From contig CP136066.1 in the NCBI GenBank assembly GCA_032622095.1, positions 49,322,911 through 49,386,910 on the forward strand: a stretch of DNA of 64,000 nt, read 5' to 3'. This document shows, piece by piece, positions 1 through 11,746 of this stretch. The notes below the pieces were generated by a model, which was not told the origin of the DNA, ran no database searches, and was given only the letters and a program-made list of their open reading frames with translations. Source of the DNA: Siphonodentalium dalli (Eukaryota > Mollusca > Scaphopoda > Gadilida > Siphonodentaliidae). The translations under genes and the position numbers were made by a program. Position 1 is the stretch's first letter. Every line of letters begins with the position of its first letter.

Positions 1-440
1 GAATCAGATTACTGTTGTATACATGTACATATGCATGTATGTTAGCAATATTAAGTGCAGAAACTTCGGGTGCTCGGAGAGAAATGGCGGCTGGACACAT
101 CCCAAAAAATTCTTACTATGGCGAAAATAGAGGGGGCATGCACTGAGGGCGCCGGATGGTAGATCCGCCCTTGCACCGCAAGTACATGTACATGACAATT
201 TTTTTTTTTATTAAAACCACTTTTAGAAATTGAATTTTTTTTTTAAATTCACGGATAGCGCACATCCTTAATTATGTGTATTTGACTTATCTAACATGTA
301 CATGTAGCTAACTACGGAAAATGATTATTGATTAATTGATTATTGGCTTTATTAGCATTCATTGATTATACTGTATTATTAATCGTGGCAACCCTAGACA
401 GATACTTGAACACAACTAATAACGTCAATTCTATTTGTGC
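1..440. other. AT-rich sequence, no gene seen
   Basis: Short open frames only, with poly-T and poly-A runs around 200-245. I see no recognisable protein, RNA gene or repeat unit before the tandem array that begins near 441. Confidence 0.5.
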
Positions 441-1960
441 CAAAGAATTTAGTCATGCAAAGAGTAAAATCCAAGATGGCTGCTGGCAGAGATGTTTTTT
501 GGCCGAACGACCGCAAACTTACTCGTTCCCATCTGCATGTCAATATTAACATCCATGACAAATTTCATGATGATCAGACTAACAGTACGACATGCAGCCC
601 ATGCTAATAGATTGAATTTTTAAATCCAAGATGGCCGCTGTCCGCCATGTTTTTTTCCGAATGACCCCAAAATGCCTCGATCCCATCTACATGTGAATGT
701 CAACAGGGGAACAGCCATTACAAATTTCATAATGATCCGACCAAAGGTAGGACCTGCGGTACCGGTATGTACACATCTAGCCCGTGCCAAAGGATTTACC
801 GGTATTCAAACAAAGAGTAAAATCTAAGATGACTGCTGGTGGCCATGTTTTTTGGCTGAACGACAAAATGACTCGTTCCCATCTACATGTCAAAATTAAC
901 ATCCATGGCAAATTTAATGATGATCGACAAAGATACAACCTGTAGCCCATGCTAATGGATTGATTTTTGAAATCCAAGATGGCCGCTGGTGCCTGGTGGC
1001 CATGTTTTTTGGCCGAACGACCCCAAAATGACTCGTTCCCATCTACGTCATGTCAATAGCCATGACAAATCTCATAATGATCTGACCAAAGATACGACCT
1101 GTAGCCCATGCTAATGGATTGATTTTTGAAATCCAAGATAGCCGCTGGTGCCTGGTGGCCATGTTTTTTGGTCGAGCGACCCCAAAATGACTCATTCCCA
1201 TCTATGACATGTCAATGTCAACAGCCATGACAAATTTCATAATGATGTGACCAAAGGTACGACCTGTAGCCTGTGCCAAAGACTTGTTCCCATTTACATG
1301 TCAATATTAACATCCATGACAAATTTTATGATGATCAGATGAATAGTACGACCTGTACTAGTAGTCAGCACCAATGGAATGAATTTTGAAATCCAAGATG
1401 GCCGCCAGTGGCCATGTTTTTTGGCCGAATGACCGAAAATGACCCGTTCCCATCTACATGTACAATTTGTACATGTCAATAGCCATGACAAATCTCATAC
1501 TTGTAATGATCTGACTAAAGGTATTATGATCTGTAGCCTATGCCAATGGATTTAGTCATGCAAAGAGTAAAATCCAAGATGTCTGCTGATGGCCATAACC
1601 CGAAAAGGACTTGTTCCTAGCCACATGTCAATATGAACATCGACAAACTTCATGATGATCCGGCAGACGAACAGTACGAGCTGCAGACCGCACCAATGGA
1701 TTTAATTTTTAAATTCAAGATGGCCACCAGCGGCCATGTTTTTCGGGAGATTGACACCAAAATGACTCGTTCCCATCTGCAGGTCATTGTTAACATCCAC
1801 GACAAATTTCATGAAGATCCGACCAAAGCTACGATCTGTAGCCTGCGCCAAAGGACTTAGTCATGCAAAGAGTAAAATTCAAAATGGCTGCTGACGGCCA
1901 TGTTTTTTGGTCGAACAACCCTAAAATGACTCGTTCCCACAGGGATGGATCCAGTGATTT
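441..1960. repeat. Degenerate tandem array, about 155-bp units
   Basis: About ten diverged units share the ordered motifs CAAAGAGTAAAATCCAAGATGGC, split as CAAAGAGTAAAAT then CCAAGATGGC, followed by GGCCATGTTTTTTGG, GACTCGTTCCCATCT and CATGACAAATTTCAT. CCAAGATGGC-like cores start at 471, 626, 823, 974, 1133, 1393, 1573, 1713 and 1879, so spacing is mostly 140-200 bp. Two unit types seem to alternate, one with CAAAGAGTAAAAT before the core and one with GATTTTTGAAAT. Open frames across it are by-products of the repeats. A lone related unit lies at 48716-48870. Confidence 0.8.
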
Positions 1961-3161
1961 TTTGGGGACACCTGTTTTGGGTTGGGCCAGTTTTTGTCGG
2001 ATACGATTTAATCGGACCGATCCAACTGAATTTGATTTCATCAGGAAAATCCGGCTCATGACGATGGCAACGCGGGTGTTTTGCTTGTCACATGACCAAA
2101 ACATCATTCATAATATCGGAATAGTTAGCAGCGACCGCTATTCTAAAATTATATCAAGAATTCTGATCAATCGACAAGAAACAACGGCTGGTAGACCTAT
2201 GTGCAGAAAATAGGTGCCCGTATATAATAATCGCAACAAGAGGGAGGCAGCTGCGGAAAGGTAGATTACGCCAATTTACGGCTATTGGCACTATTAACTG
2301 TATTGCCCGTGACCTCAATATATTATTATTAATATATTTATTTAGTTTATTATTAATAAATATTAGTCTTTAGAAATTCATATGAATATAAATCACCAGG
2401 ACTACCGGTAGATATAGTAAATGTCTAGATAGGCTGACCACGTACACCAGTTGACTATTTACTACAGTGACATGCATAGCATGCATATGACCAGAGTGAA
2501 AATCGGACTCGTGCGCGCTGAACCCCAGATTTTATCGGGCCCGATTTATCCGGCAGCCGGATTTACCGGGCACAATCGGGGCCGTGTGCGCCGACACTTA
2601 ATTTTCAACACACAGTTGCTTCGATCAATTTAGAGCTTTTAGAAGTTTAATATTAGTATCGCAATTCGCAATGCTATTTGTGCATAGATAATTTTGTTTT
2701 TATTATTATTGTCACCTAGTCGGCACAGTATGGGATTAGATACAACGGCGCCCAATGGCATACCGATCTATTTCATCTGATTTTGCTAGAATCCATACAT
2801 ACCTTTTCACAAGAATACAGGGTAAATTGTGAGAATATTTGCGAGAATCTAGATTTGGATTCTCGCCGAAATATAAGCACTGCGGTTTATGTTTTCAAAA
2901 TGAGAGATAATTCTAAGATGCCCTTTATTTCTTTAAATATCACTTTTACGAAATAACGGCCTTGTCTAAAGAGTTACACCATAAAGACAAAAACTTAGCA
3001 AACTTATTGGACACTCAAAACTGCGATGACACATTGCTCATTTTATACGTCATACTGTATGTGCATAGAAATGGGAGCTCTTAGAAGGGGTCCGACTAGT
3101 CAATTAGTAGTCGATTACCGTACAGTTCTCTGAATTTGCAGTTATTTTGTGTCGTTAGTGA
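1961..3161. other. Intergenic, no gene seen
   Basis: Contains a short motif GGGGACACCTGTTTT (near 1960) that recurs near 6622. An AT-rich stretch lies at 2310-2400. Clustered short palindromes lie at 2530-2570, for example TCGGGCCCGA and ATCCGGCAGCCGGAT. No coding similarity is visible. Confidence 0.5.
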
Positions 3162-3659
3162 ACATTCAGACGACCATGATACAATCGTAAGTGGAGGCAT
3201 CGGGACCTGACGAAATTACGGATAGTTTATTGATAGATACCGGTAGACTGAGGGGTCGTCATACATGATTTTTTACGTACACATGTAACAGAACGAGAAA
3301 GAGAAATGCGGGAGTCGCACCGAAAGTTGGCAGCACCCAGAATCCCAAGCCAGTCACACATCCAAGCGGCTTCGACATTGCTTAACTTCGGTGATCACAC
3401 AAAGCGTCTAACGACCATGACCAAGAAATCTAGACCTCTCGAGCAGAGAAGTCATCGGGCTTCTACATTTACAATGCGACAGCTATACACACAACTGCGA
3501 TAACATTGCAAGTGGAAGTATCCAAGGATAAGCCACGATTTTGAATCTAAAATCAAACAGTGCTTGATATTATTGACATTATTTTTTTTCTTGCGATTAT
3601 GACGTCAGCTACTTCCTACGATGGAAATTCTTCCACTTACGAATGAATCATGGTCACCT
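3162..3659. mobile_element. MITE-like TIR element, copy a (with internal extra segment)
   Basis: Left end ATTCAGACGACCATGATACA followed by ATCGTAAGTGGAG. The right end is the imperfect inverse, CCACTTACGAATGAATCATG then GTCACC. There is no transposase, so it is non-autonomous. Compared with copies b and c it carries an extra segment (about 3300-3490) that is also present at 10490-10690. Confidence 0.65.
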
Positions 3660-3666
3660 TAGTGTA

Positions 3667-4050
3667 CCCTGCTGGACAAAACAAGTGTCCATTGGCACCG
3701 CTGTGAATTTGCCGTTTGGCCGCGGTGTCAGAATTTGTAACAGCAGTTGAGCACCGCGGGCCGAACAGCAAGTAAACTCAGACACTGCGGCCAAACAGCA
3801 AGTTCACTGCGGCTGAAAGGCAACTACTCTCGCAGTCGAATGGCATGTACACCATGGTTAGATTTCTGGTTTGTATTGTCTTTTTTCAGTTTGATGAAAG
3901 TACACCGTCGCAACTACACCATGCTGAATGGCAGTTATACCGCGGCCTAACTGTAGTTAGCCAGTGGAGCTGCGGTGTAGTTGCATTTCGGCCGCGGTGG
4001 CAACGCTAACCGCACTGCAGTTAAGTGGACACTTGTTTTGTCCAGCAGGG
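3667..4050. mobile_element. Tc1/mariner-like MITE, 384 bp, perfect TIRs and TA duplication
   Basis: Perfect 24-bp terminal inverted repeats, CCCTGCTGGACAAAAC... at 3667-3690 and its inverse ...GTTTTGTCCAGCAGGG at 4027-4050. It is flanked by TA at 3665-3666 and 4051-4052. Removing it restores the junction AGTGTAC(g/c)TTCAGAC that also separates neighbouring copies b and c, so the insertion is real and younger than its host repeat. The interior has many GC-rich GCGG/CCGC blocks and no transposase. TA duplication suggests mobilisation by a Tc1/mariner transposase in trans (inference). Confidence 0.85.
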
Positions 4051-4052
4051 TA

Positions 4053-4380
4053 CGTTCAGACAACCATGATTCAATTGTAAGTGGAGGAATCGAGCCTGGC
4101 GTGGATACCGGTTGTTTGTTCAGAGGATTGCGAGGTCGCGTACATTATGATATCATAGATTGTTCCTAAAGCATGCGATTGACTATCCTACGGTCATTTC
4201 CAGCTACAATTTTTACGTACACAAGACTGCGATTACGCCGCAAGTGGAGATAACCAAGAATACGCCACAATTTCGCATCTAAAATCAAACAGAGCTTGAT
4301 ATTATTTTATGACCTACGATTTTGACGTGGGCATGCACAGTCCAGTTACTTCTTACGACGGAAATATGTCCACTTAGTGT
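4053..4380. mobile_element. MITE-like TIR element, copy b (right end truncated)
   Basis: Begins GTTCAGACAACCATGATTCA and ATTGTAAGTGGAG. It shares with copy c the internal motifs GATTGCGA, GACTGCGATTAC(G)CCGCAAGTGGAG, AAATCAAACAG and GTGGGCATGC. It ends ATGTCCACTTAG without the distal TIR and abuts copy c. Confidence 0.6.
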
Positions 4381-4780
4381 ACCTTCAGACGACCACGATA
4401 CAATCGTAAGTGGAGGAATCGGGCCCGACGAGATCGTGGATAGTTTGTTCAGACGATTGCGATGTCACATGCATGATATCGTAGGTTGTTCTAAAGCATG
4501 TGATTGACTACTAGTAACCTACGGTCATCTTTACGTACACACGACTGCGATTACGTCGCAAGTGGAGCTGGAGGTAACCAAGGATACGCAAAGATTTCGT
4601 ATATAAAATCAAACAGCGCTTGATATTAATTTATGACCTACGATTTTTACGTGGGCATGCGCAGTCCATATTCCGGTTACATCCTACGATGGAAATCTTT
4701 CCACTTACGATTGTATCATGCCTTCGTGGTTGTCTGAAGGTACACAAGTTTACGATTGTATCGTGGTCGTCTGAATGTAC
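4381..4780. mobile_element. MITE-like TIR element, copy c
   Basis: Left end CTTCAGACGACCACGATACA, ATCGTAAGTGGAG. The right end carries two successive inverse ends, TACGATTGTATCATGCCTTC with GTGGTTGTCTGAAG, then TACGATTGTATCGTGGTCGT with CTGAATGTAC. The doubled right end suggests nested insertion or end duplication. No protein-coding content. Confidence 0.65.
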
Positions 4781-5056
4781 ACTTAATGTTCACTAGGTGC
4801 AATGATTCATTGATTGTAACAGTTGTTGGTATCTTATCAATGGTTGCTGATTGAATATCAGCAAAGAAAGATCACCATATAGAACTGTGAACAGAATGAC
4901 AATACGGGTCAATACCACATGCCATGGTCATGTCAGATGCGTTGATGGTGCATCGGATTTTCCAACATAATCCAAGTGTTTCTGTTGTTTACATTTGCAA
5001 AATTGTCATCACGTTAAAAGTATCTATGCTTAGATTTTTAATAATGGAGTTCACAA

Positions 5057-5292
5057 ACATGCGCACATATCCCCATACGAAAGTACCCCCACATACCAAG
5101 TTTCGTCGAAATGCCGTGATATTCGGGCCTTTGACCTTGAAATTACCCGATTTCAAGGTCAATGTCGCACGAGCAAATTAATAGGTCCATGTCACTCCCC
5201 GGCCGAAAATACCCCCACATACAAAGTTTCATCGAAATCGGCTCTGCCGTTTTCGTGTCCATCGATTACAGACAGACAGACACACAGACAGA
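5057..5292 (+). repeat. Dispersed repeat: two diverged units ending in a GACA tract
   Basis: Two units share ACCCCCACATAC(C/A)AAGTTTC followed by TCGAAAT. The second continues CGGCTCTGCCGTTTTCGTGT and CCATCG and ends in a short CAGACAGACAC tract. This layout, a conserved AAGTTTCATCGAAATCGG core and a GACA tail, is like the 3' tail of dispersed elements. No ORF is recoverable. Confidence 0.55.
5131..5162. promoter_or_regulatory. Perfect 13-bp inverted repeat of nuclear-receptor-type half-sites
   Basis: TTGACCTTGAAAT (5131-5143), a 6-nt spacer, then ATTTCAAGGTCAA (5150-5162). Each arm contains the extended half-site TCAAGGTCA known for ERR and NR5A/FTZ-F1 receptors. It lies inside a dispersed repeat; function is inference. 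Confidence 0.35.
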
Positions 5293-5411
5293 TCTTCCAA
5301 AATATACAATAACAGTAACAAAAAACTACATCCTTAACCACAGCAGAATTATGGGTAATTTTTCAGGATTTAGTCGGAAATATGGCTTGTTGCAATTCAT
5401 CGGAAAGCTCT

Positions 5412-5525
5412 CAAGGCCTAAAAAAAAATACATTTGTTTCCGCTATTACAAGCTGAACAAAATTAGGGTAGGTAGGTAGGCTTAACTTTTTTTTTTTGTT
5501 AACTTTTTTTGTTCAGTATCTTTAA
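5412..5525. repeat. Dispersed repeat with GGCCTAAAAAA...GTTTCCGCTA motif
   Basis: AGGCCTAAAAAAAA then CATTTGTTTCCGCTATTAC, followed by AGGGTAGGTAGGTAGG. The reverse complement of the same pattern lies at about 7435-7492 (TAGCGGAAACAAACGT then poly-T and AGGCCAAG), so this is a dispersed repeat present in both orientations. Confidence 0.45.
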
Positions 5526-6067
5526 AACTAACTGTATAATACTGGTCAATTACCTAAACTATGCACTTCTTAGCCTCAATCAGGTTAACCCAAATGACAG
5601 AGGAACTAAAAACTCCAATTCAATCTTTCATATGCTTCAATATTTACATATATTCTAGTCTATATACTAATATAGTCTTTGATAATCCTAACATTTCTCA
5701 TATGGTCTGGCGACAACTGGAGTCAGTCCACCACCACTGCACTGTCACATATTGGAGTGACCGTCTTGTACCGATCTCTTAACTGGTTCAGTGCTGAAAG
5801 CCCATATTTGGACCCTATGTAAGAGTGCTGGAAGCCCAGATATGGGCTTTGGCAATGACACTGTCTTGTTTAGTCAACTCTTGTTTAGTTTAATCATTTA
5901 AATAGTGTTTGTCAGGTAATATTTCAGAAATATTGTTACATATATAATTAAATTGGGACATTGTGAAGTTTGAATGGATGCCGACCAATAAAATTGTCAG
6001 AAAAGGTACTTATATCGCGAAGTTTGAGAACAATTACAAATGTTTTGCCCTAAAGGGCGGCGGACAA
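5526..6067. other. Intergenic, no gene seen
   Basis: AT-rich. A short direct duplication of GTGCTG(A/G)AAGCCCA lies at 5790-5850. No coding or RNA feature is recognised. Confidence 0.4.
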
Positions 6068-6410
6068 CCAAACTCATAACCATACCATAATGAGACATCC
6101 AGGCTCATATCGATAACCTACTTTGACAAACAGGCTCATAACCATGGCCTAATGAGACATCCAGGACCATAACCATTGCCTAATGAGACATCCAGACTCA
6201 TAGTCATTGCCTAATGAGACATCCAGACCCATAACCATAGTCTAATGAGACATCAAGGCTCATAACCATAGCCTAATGGCTAATGAGACATCCAGGCCCA
6301 TAGGCATAGCCATAGCCTAATGAGACATCCAGACTCATAACCATAGCCTATTGAGACATCCAAGCACATAACCATAGCCTAGTGAGACATCCAGGCTCAT
6401 AACATAATCA
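6068..6410. repeat. 31-bp minisatellite
   Basis: About eleven imperfect copies of CATAACCATAGCCTAATGAG followed by ACATCCAGGCT. Variants differ by single bases, and one copy has a short internal duplication (CCTAATGGCTAATG). Confidence 0.85.
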
Positions 6411-9400
6411 CAAATGTATATATATGGGGGTCAAATTTGAGAACAGATTGCAAATGATCAACTCCGAGCATAACATTCAATAATTTTCTGTTTGTTGAAA
6501 TATATATACGCATTTTATTACGTGTATGTAGGATATTTAGCAGCGAACCAGTTAATGATGGCTTCACAACCCCACCTTCTCCGCATTCAGTGAAGGATCT
6601 AGGTATTTTTTCCAAAATTTTGGGGACACCTGTTTTTGGGCAATGATATTCCAAAGGCATAACCTGAAGGCGGAAGGTTTGGGAGGGGTGATCCCCTGCT
6701 GATGGTGGGGGTTCTCCCCCTGGAAAAATTTTGAAAATCCATTGCATTTAGAGCTAATCTAGGGCATTTTGAGTCAGAATTTTGAATTTTACTGAGAGGT
6801 CAATTTGATCAAGTTTTCAAGCATAACTTTGGAAAAAAAATTATATGTATGGATTGGAAATGCTTATAAGTTATTATCAGATATCTTTTGTTTTAATGGA
6901 TTATGCTTATCCTGCTTGAAATGAGACTTACCATTATCACTCTAATTCATATAATAGGCTATTTTATAAAATTAAAGTGAGACACATACCGGTACATAAT
7001 ATACTACATGTAGTACAGAAACAATGTCTATTAAGTTAGTAATTATTATTTATAGTACTACTCTCTATGTTAATTTTTCGTTTAGTTATGAGATCCCACC
7101 TGATAACCAGGTTGATTCGATCAAATTGTTAATGTTCCTGTACTGTATTTGATTGAAATACTGAAGTCATAACAAACCTGAACTGAAACTATTTGAAGTT
7201 TTCACAGATGAAAGCTAAATAAAGCCAAACATACTTTACAGTATGATTCCAACTGTTAAACTTAAATCTTTTTGGAAACTTAAATTTTTTATGTCAATAT
7301 ATATAAAGGTTTTCATCTTGTTATGATATGAATTGGGACCTAAATTGAGATTTTTTTTTTTTTAAATAAATAAAAAAAAAATTTGGGTCCAATTTTTTGT
7401 GTGCAATGGCAATAAAAAGTTTAGGGTCAGGGGTTTAAAATAGGGTCGGTCGGGTTAGCGGAAACAAACGTCTTTTTTTTTTTTAGGCCAAGTTGATTTC
7501 GTTAATTTGTTGCATTCCATATGCGGATGCATGCATGTGGGTGCCAGTGGAATATATAGTTTTTCTGTGAAAAAAAGTTTTCCCAAGCCATAGGCTCATA
7601 TACATGTAGGGCTATAGCGCCACCGAATAAATGCTCCCAAATGGAATCTATTTCAGTTAGTAAATAGAGTAATAAAATAACATGTTGATTTTGTTGCATT
7701 CCAAATCTACATGCATGTACATGGACTAGTATGTGTGGCAGGTGGGATTACACAATACAGTTTTAGTTCAATAAAGTGTTCCCACGCGCCTCCGATGAAA
7801 GAGAAGTATGAGCAATCCATTTTGACGGGCCAGTCCATTTTGACGGGCAATCCCCCAGTAAGTACAGATTCTTAGTGACCATCTGTGATATACAATAAAT
7901 TATATAATGAAACGTTATTATAAAAGTAATAATGAGGTCAGTAAGAATCGTTTTCAGGTAGCTGAAGTTCATCATATACATGTACTCTTGAGTACCTAAT
8001 AAAAGTACAGGGTGGAATAATAGTACAGGTTGAAAAATGTTGCGTAACTGAATAATAGTACAAGGCGGAATAAACGTACAGACTGGAAATATTAGTACCA
8101 TACAACCCAACAAAACGCACCATCTGACTGATTTACTGATGCCATGAGACAGAAATACTTTTGATGGATAGCCAGGTCTGTGAATCTACAGTGTGCTGAT
8201 CACTGTCAACAATCAGAGTTCATTTATCTATGAATTACACAATTTAAGATTGGTGAATTATTTCTTTTGGTTAATTTAATAAACGTACAGGACCAAATAA
8301 CGATCGTACAGGTGGAAATTTTATCTCAATTTTAATAATCGTACATGTATGTTTATTAGGAACTCAAAAGTACAGGTACAGCCCTTCGATTATGAGGTTT
8401 GCGATCACGCTCACGCACCATAACACGCCTGAAATTAAATCTTGGCGAATAATTAATCACACTCCTCGGCAATATTCGGCGCACGATTGAAAATGGTTTT
8501 ATGATAACGATCAACCTTGTTTGCTGGAGAAGACTGACGGACACGCCGTAAGTAATTGTTTTAAGTTTTGCGCACGCGCTATAACATTCTTATAGTCAGG
8601 TGCGTTTAGAGATGTTGTCGCATTCGTCTGTAGGTCTGAGGGATTCTCGGCTAGATAATGTTACCAACATGACATATTTAAATTAATCATCACCAACTTG
8701 ACGTAATTTTGGTACCATGTGCTGCGTTCTAAAATAAAAGCCGCCCCGATAGAAGGCGAAGATGAATAGAAATCGAAACTTGAGTTCGCGGCAAACAAAC
8801 ATTGTTTAAAAAAATATCGATAGAGTTCATACAACAGGAAACTCTCACGTGGTTACGTGGTCTCTGGTCGCATTTCATAACAACTTACATCCAACGGAAG
8901 CATTACGAAGCAATTCGAGAATGGAGTTTTAATTACTACAATGTGAAGAATACATGTTTACAAGATGAATCACAATGGTGATAAAAATTGATTTAATTTT
9001 GAGTCTTCGTTCGTCATTTTATACCCCCCCCAAATATTCACCAAAATCACACGCCTGGGTTTCAGGTTAGGTGAGTGACCAACCACACTCCTGCATTTTA
9101 CATAATCTAAGGACTGCAGGTACCCGGTACTCAGAAAATTCCCAATGAAAGCTATTATTTGGCATATATACATGTATCACATATTCATTTCTGAAGTCTG
9201 TAATTGTCTTGAGATGTGTACTAATAATTGCCATAGAAGCTTTTATTCAAACAGACGAACATGGATAACTCTAAAATCAAGTGGTAAATAACACAATTTT
9301 GACGGAGAACATCCTTTTGATGGCATGTTTTGGGACCACAAACAATAGAAATAACAAAACTTCAAACATTTATATATGGTCACTCTCTGCATTGATTGGT

Positions 9401-10339
9401 AGGTTCCTCAACTCAAATCAATTATTGTTTAACCCCGTAGCCAAAGAAATAGTAATTTATGAGGGTCTGATCGGATTTAGTACCTTTAATTGCAAACGTC
9501 ATCAATTCAAATAAAGTGCACACTCATTCTGAGACAGTTGACAACACAAGTGACAAAAGTAAAGAACCTGCATGTAGTTCATGTTGAGTCGTTGACAGTG
9601 GCCACTCATCGATCGATCGTAGGTTCCAGAACAAAAAGTTTCCGGTCATTTCCCACGTGGGATAACATTTCTTTTCGTTCGTATTCTCATTTTTGCAACA
9701 ACAAGCTAGTCAATAAGTAGACGATTACTGTACAGGTATCTGAATTTTCAGTTAGGTTAGTACAAGCTTTTTTGAATTCTGTAAACTGGCTGAAACTGAA
9801 TACCGGTAGGTATTTCCGGGCAGCACTACTGTGTCAACAATTTGATTCAACCAATCAGAGTGAGTAGAGTGTGTGGTCATTGTTTATCAACATAAATGAT
9901 TGACATGAATATGTAACCTGATGTGCTTTGTCTTGTGACACTTAATTGCTACAACATGGCGTCAGCACGCTTTGATCTTTGTTGTGTGTTGTCGCAGTGT
10001 AATATAGAAAGACGGCCGAGTGCTTTATTCCTTGCTACAATTTAGTTACCGAGTGTCGACATTACAATAATATGCTGTGTGGGTAAAATAATTAATTTAT
10101 TTACAAGGGAAAATTCCCCCTGCACCCTGCACAGTGCGTATTTGGGACCATACGTGTGTTACTTTTCCGATAAAAAAATCGAAAGTCATTTGTAAAAACA
10201 GAAAATATCAGAACACAAAATGTGTAGATTTGAAACCAAAGTCGCAAACGAATAAACAGACTACCCATCTCCAATATAAAATAATTCTTTGTCATGTAAT
10301 TATCTTATAGTGTAGATGGGCAATACGTAAATAACCGTT
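6411..10339. other. Intergenic, no gene recognised
   Basis: AT-rich, with scattered short frames none of which resembles a known protein. Contents seen: an inverted copy of the 5412-5525 repeat near 7435-7492; a short duplication of CCATTTTGACGGGC at 7818-7848; repeated TAGTACAG/CGTACAG motifs at 8000-8360. No exon structure is identified, although short exons could not be excluded by eye. Confidence 0.4.
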
Positions 10340-10857
10340 GATTTTACTATAATATGTCCACTGACAGTTCTGATTGTCCACTCTATCGTGAGTCTTCGAC
10401 AACAAGGTTGTTGTTTGGGTTCGAGGTTCGAGACAATGATTCGGTTTCAAGGTTCGGTTCGCCTGAAAAATTTAAGGTTCGCAGGGCCCTATACAGCGGC
10501 ACCGAAACTTGGCAACACCCAGACTCCCAAGCCAGTCACCCATCCAAGTGCAAGTAGGCCTACTAACCGGGCTTGACATTGCGTAACTTTGGTGATCATA
10601 CAAAGTGTCTAATTACAGTGACCAAGAAATCTAGACCTCTCGAGCAGAGAAGTCATCGGCCTTCTACATTCAGATTCACAATGTGAACGCTACACACACA
10701 ACTGTGATTACACTGCAAGTGGAAGTATAGTATCCAAGCATAAGCCACGATTTTGAATCTAAAAACAAATGTCAGTGCTTGATATTGATATTTTTTACTT
10801 GCGAATTTGACGTGATCTAGCATGGTTACTTCCTACGATGGAAATTCTTCCACTTAG
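10340..10857. repeat. Partial copy of the 3162-3659 TIR element
   Basis: From about 10490, the text follows the copy-a interior: CCCAAGCCAGTCAC, AAGAAATCTAGACCTCTCGA, GCAGAGAAGTCATCGG, GCCACGATTTTGAATCTAAA, then ACTTCCTACGATGGAAATTC and TTCCACTTAG at the end. The left TIR is missing, so this is a 5'-truncated relative. Confidence 0.65.
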
Positions 10858-11521
10858 TGCCACCGCAGACGCTACGATTAAAATCGTCAGTGGAGAAAAT
10901 CGTAGGTGGAGAAATCGTAGCTTGCCCGCAGACGCTATGGTGCTGCGATGTTTACAGCTACGATTTTATCCACGTGATCGATCACATGATAGCAAAACGT
11001 TAGACCACATTCTCCACATTATGCAACTAAATACATATGCATGGCATGTTTCTAAATGTTACTAACAATTTGATGTTGAAAGTTCAAGTGAAATTGAATA
11101 TTGTTTTTATTTTGACATTTTTGTACCTGTCAACTCAACAGGCTCAGCTGCCCCAATTGAATTTCAACAATTGCGACAGCCCTCTTCTCCTTGCCTGATA
11201 TATGGTATAGGCATGCACTCCCTGTCGTGCCACATCTCCACCAATGTGGCCTCGTTTTTGTAAGTGCAAGAAGTTTGTAAACGTTGCGCCATTTTTGAAT
11301 GTTTAATTTTCGTGGTATTTACAACATGACCAGTGCGACAGTGGTCATGTGACAGCTACGATCGCGTGCGTTGCCAAGGTCACGCCACGATTTTCCTGGT
11401 AAAATCAAACAGTGCTTGCTCGTTACGATTTGGCTACGATATTGTCGTGGGCATGCGCATTGGATGCTTCCTCCTGCGATTTTTCCCACTTACGATTTTA
11501 ATCGCAGCGTGTGTGGTGGCA
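10858..11521. mobile_element. MITE-like TIR element, 664 bp
   Basis: 36-bp imperfect terminal inverted repeats. Left (10858-10893) begins TGCCACCGCAGACGCTACG, and the right (11486-11521) inverse begins TGCCACCACACACGCTGCG. Both continue ATTAAAATCGT(C/A)AGTGG. There is no transposase. Internal motifs (AAATCAAACAGTGCTTG, GTGGGCATGCGCA) recur in the 3162-4780 elements, so it is the same superfamily with a different outer end. Confidence 0.75.
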
Positions 11522-11553
11522 CTTACAATTGAATCATGCCCTGCTTAGCAACG

Positions 11554-11566
11554 GTTGCTAGGCAAC
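11554..11566. promoter_or_regulatory. RFX/EF-C-type palindrome GTTGCTAGGCAAC
   Basis: Matches the known RFX X-box/EF-C inverted half-site pattern GTTGC(N3)GCAAC. It overlaps a second palindrome, AGCAAC-G-GTTGCT. A TATAAAAT-like stretch follows about 12 bp downstream (near 11578). The reverse complement of the same 13-mer occurs at 48390-48402. Regulatory function is inference; no downstream gene is seen. Confidence 0.3.
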
Positions 11567-11727
11567 TACGCGAAAGTATAAAATGCTCATATAAGGAGGC
11601 AGTACAGTATTTTATTCAACTTTAGTTCTTTTGAATTGCATATTTGAGGTATATTTGTGACATAGGATGAATTACACAGACTTATGACGTTGTTTCCTAT
11701 CAAAATATCCATCACAGCCGTTGCTAT

Positions 11728-11746
11728 TGTAGCGAATTGTACTCTA
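11728..11746 (-). repeat. 19-bp LTR terminus remnant outside the main cluster
   Basis: TGTAGCGAATTGTACTCTA is identical to the outermost 19 bp of the LTR at 11878. It sits just outside the 136-bp flank, overlapping it at ACTCTA. It is either a scar of a template switch at TAGAG/ACTCTA or the remains of a further LTR. Confidence 0.6.

Noticed and set aside
1863-2213. 116-aa frame on plus and the overlapping 92-aa frame on minus
   Set aside because: They run across units of the degenerate array and have no recognisable protein features.
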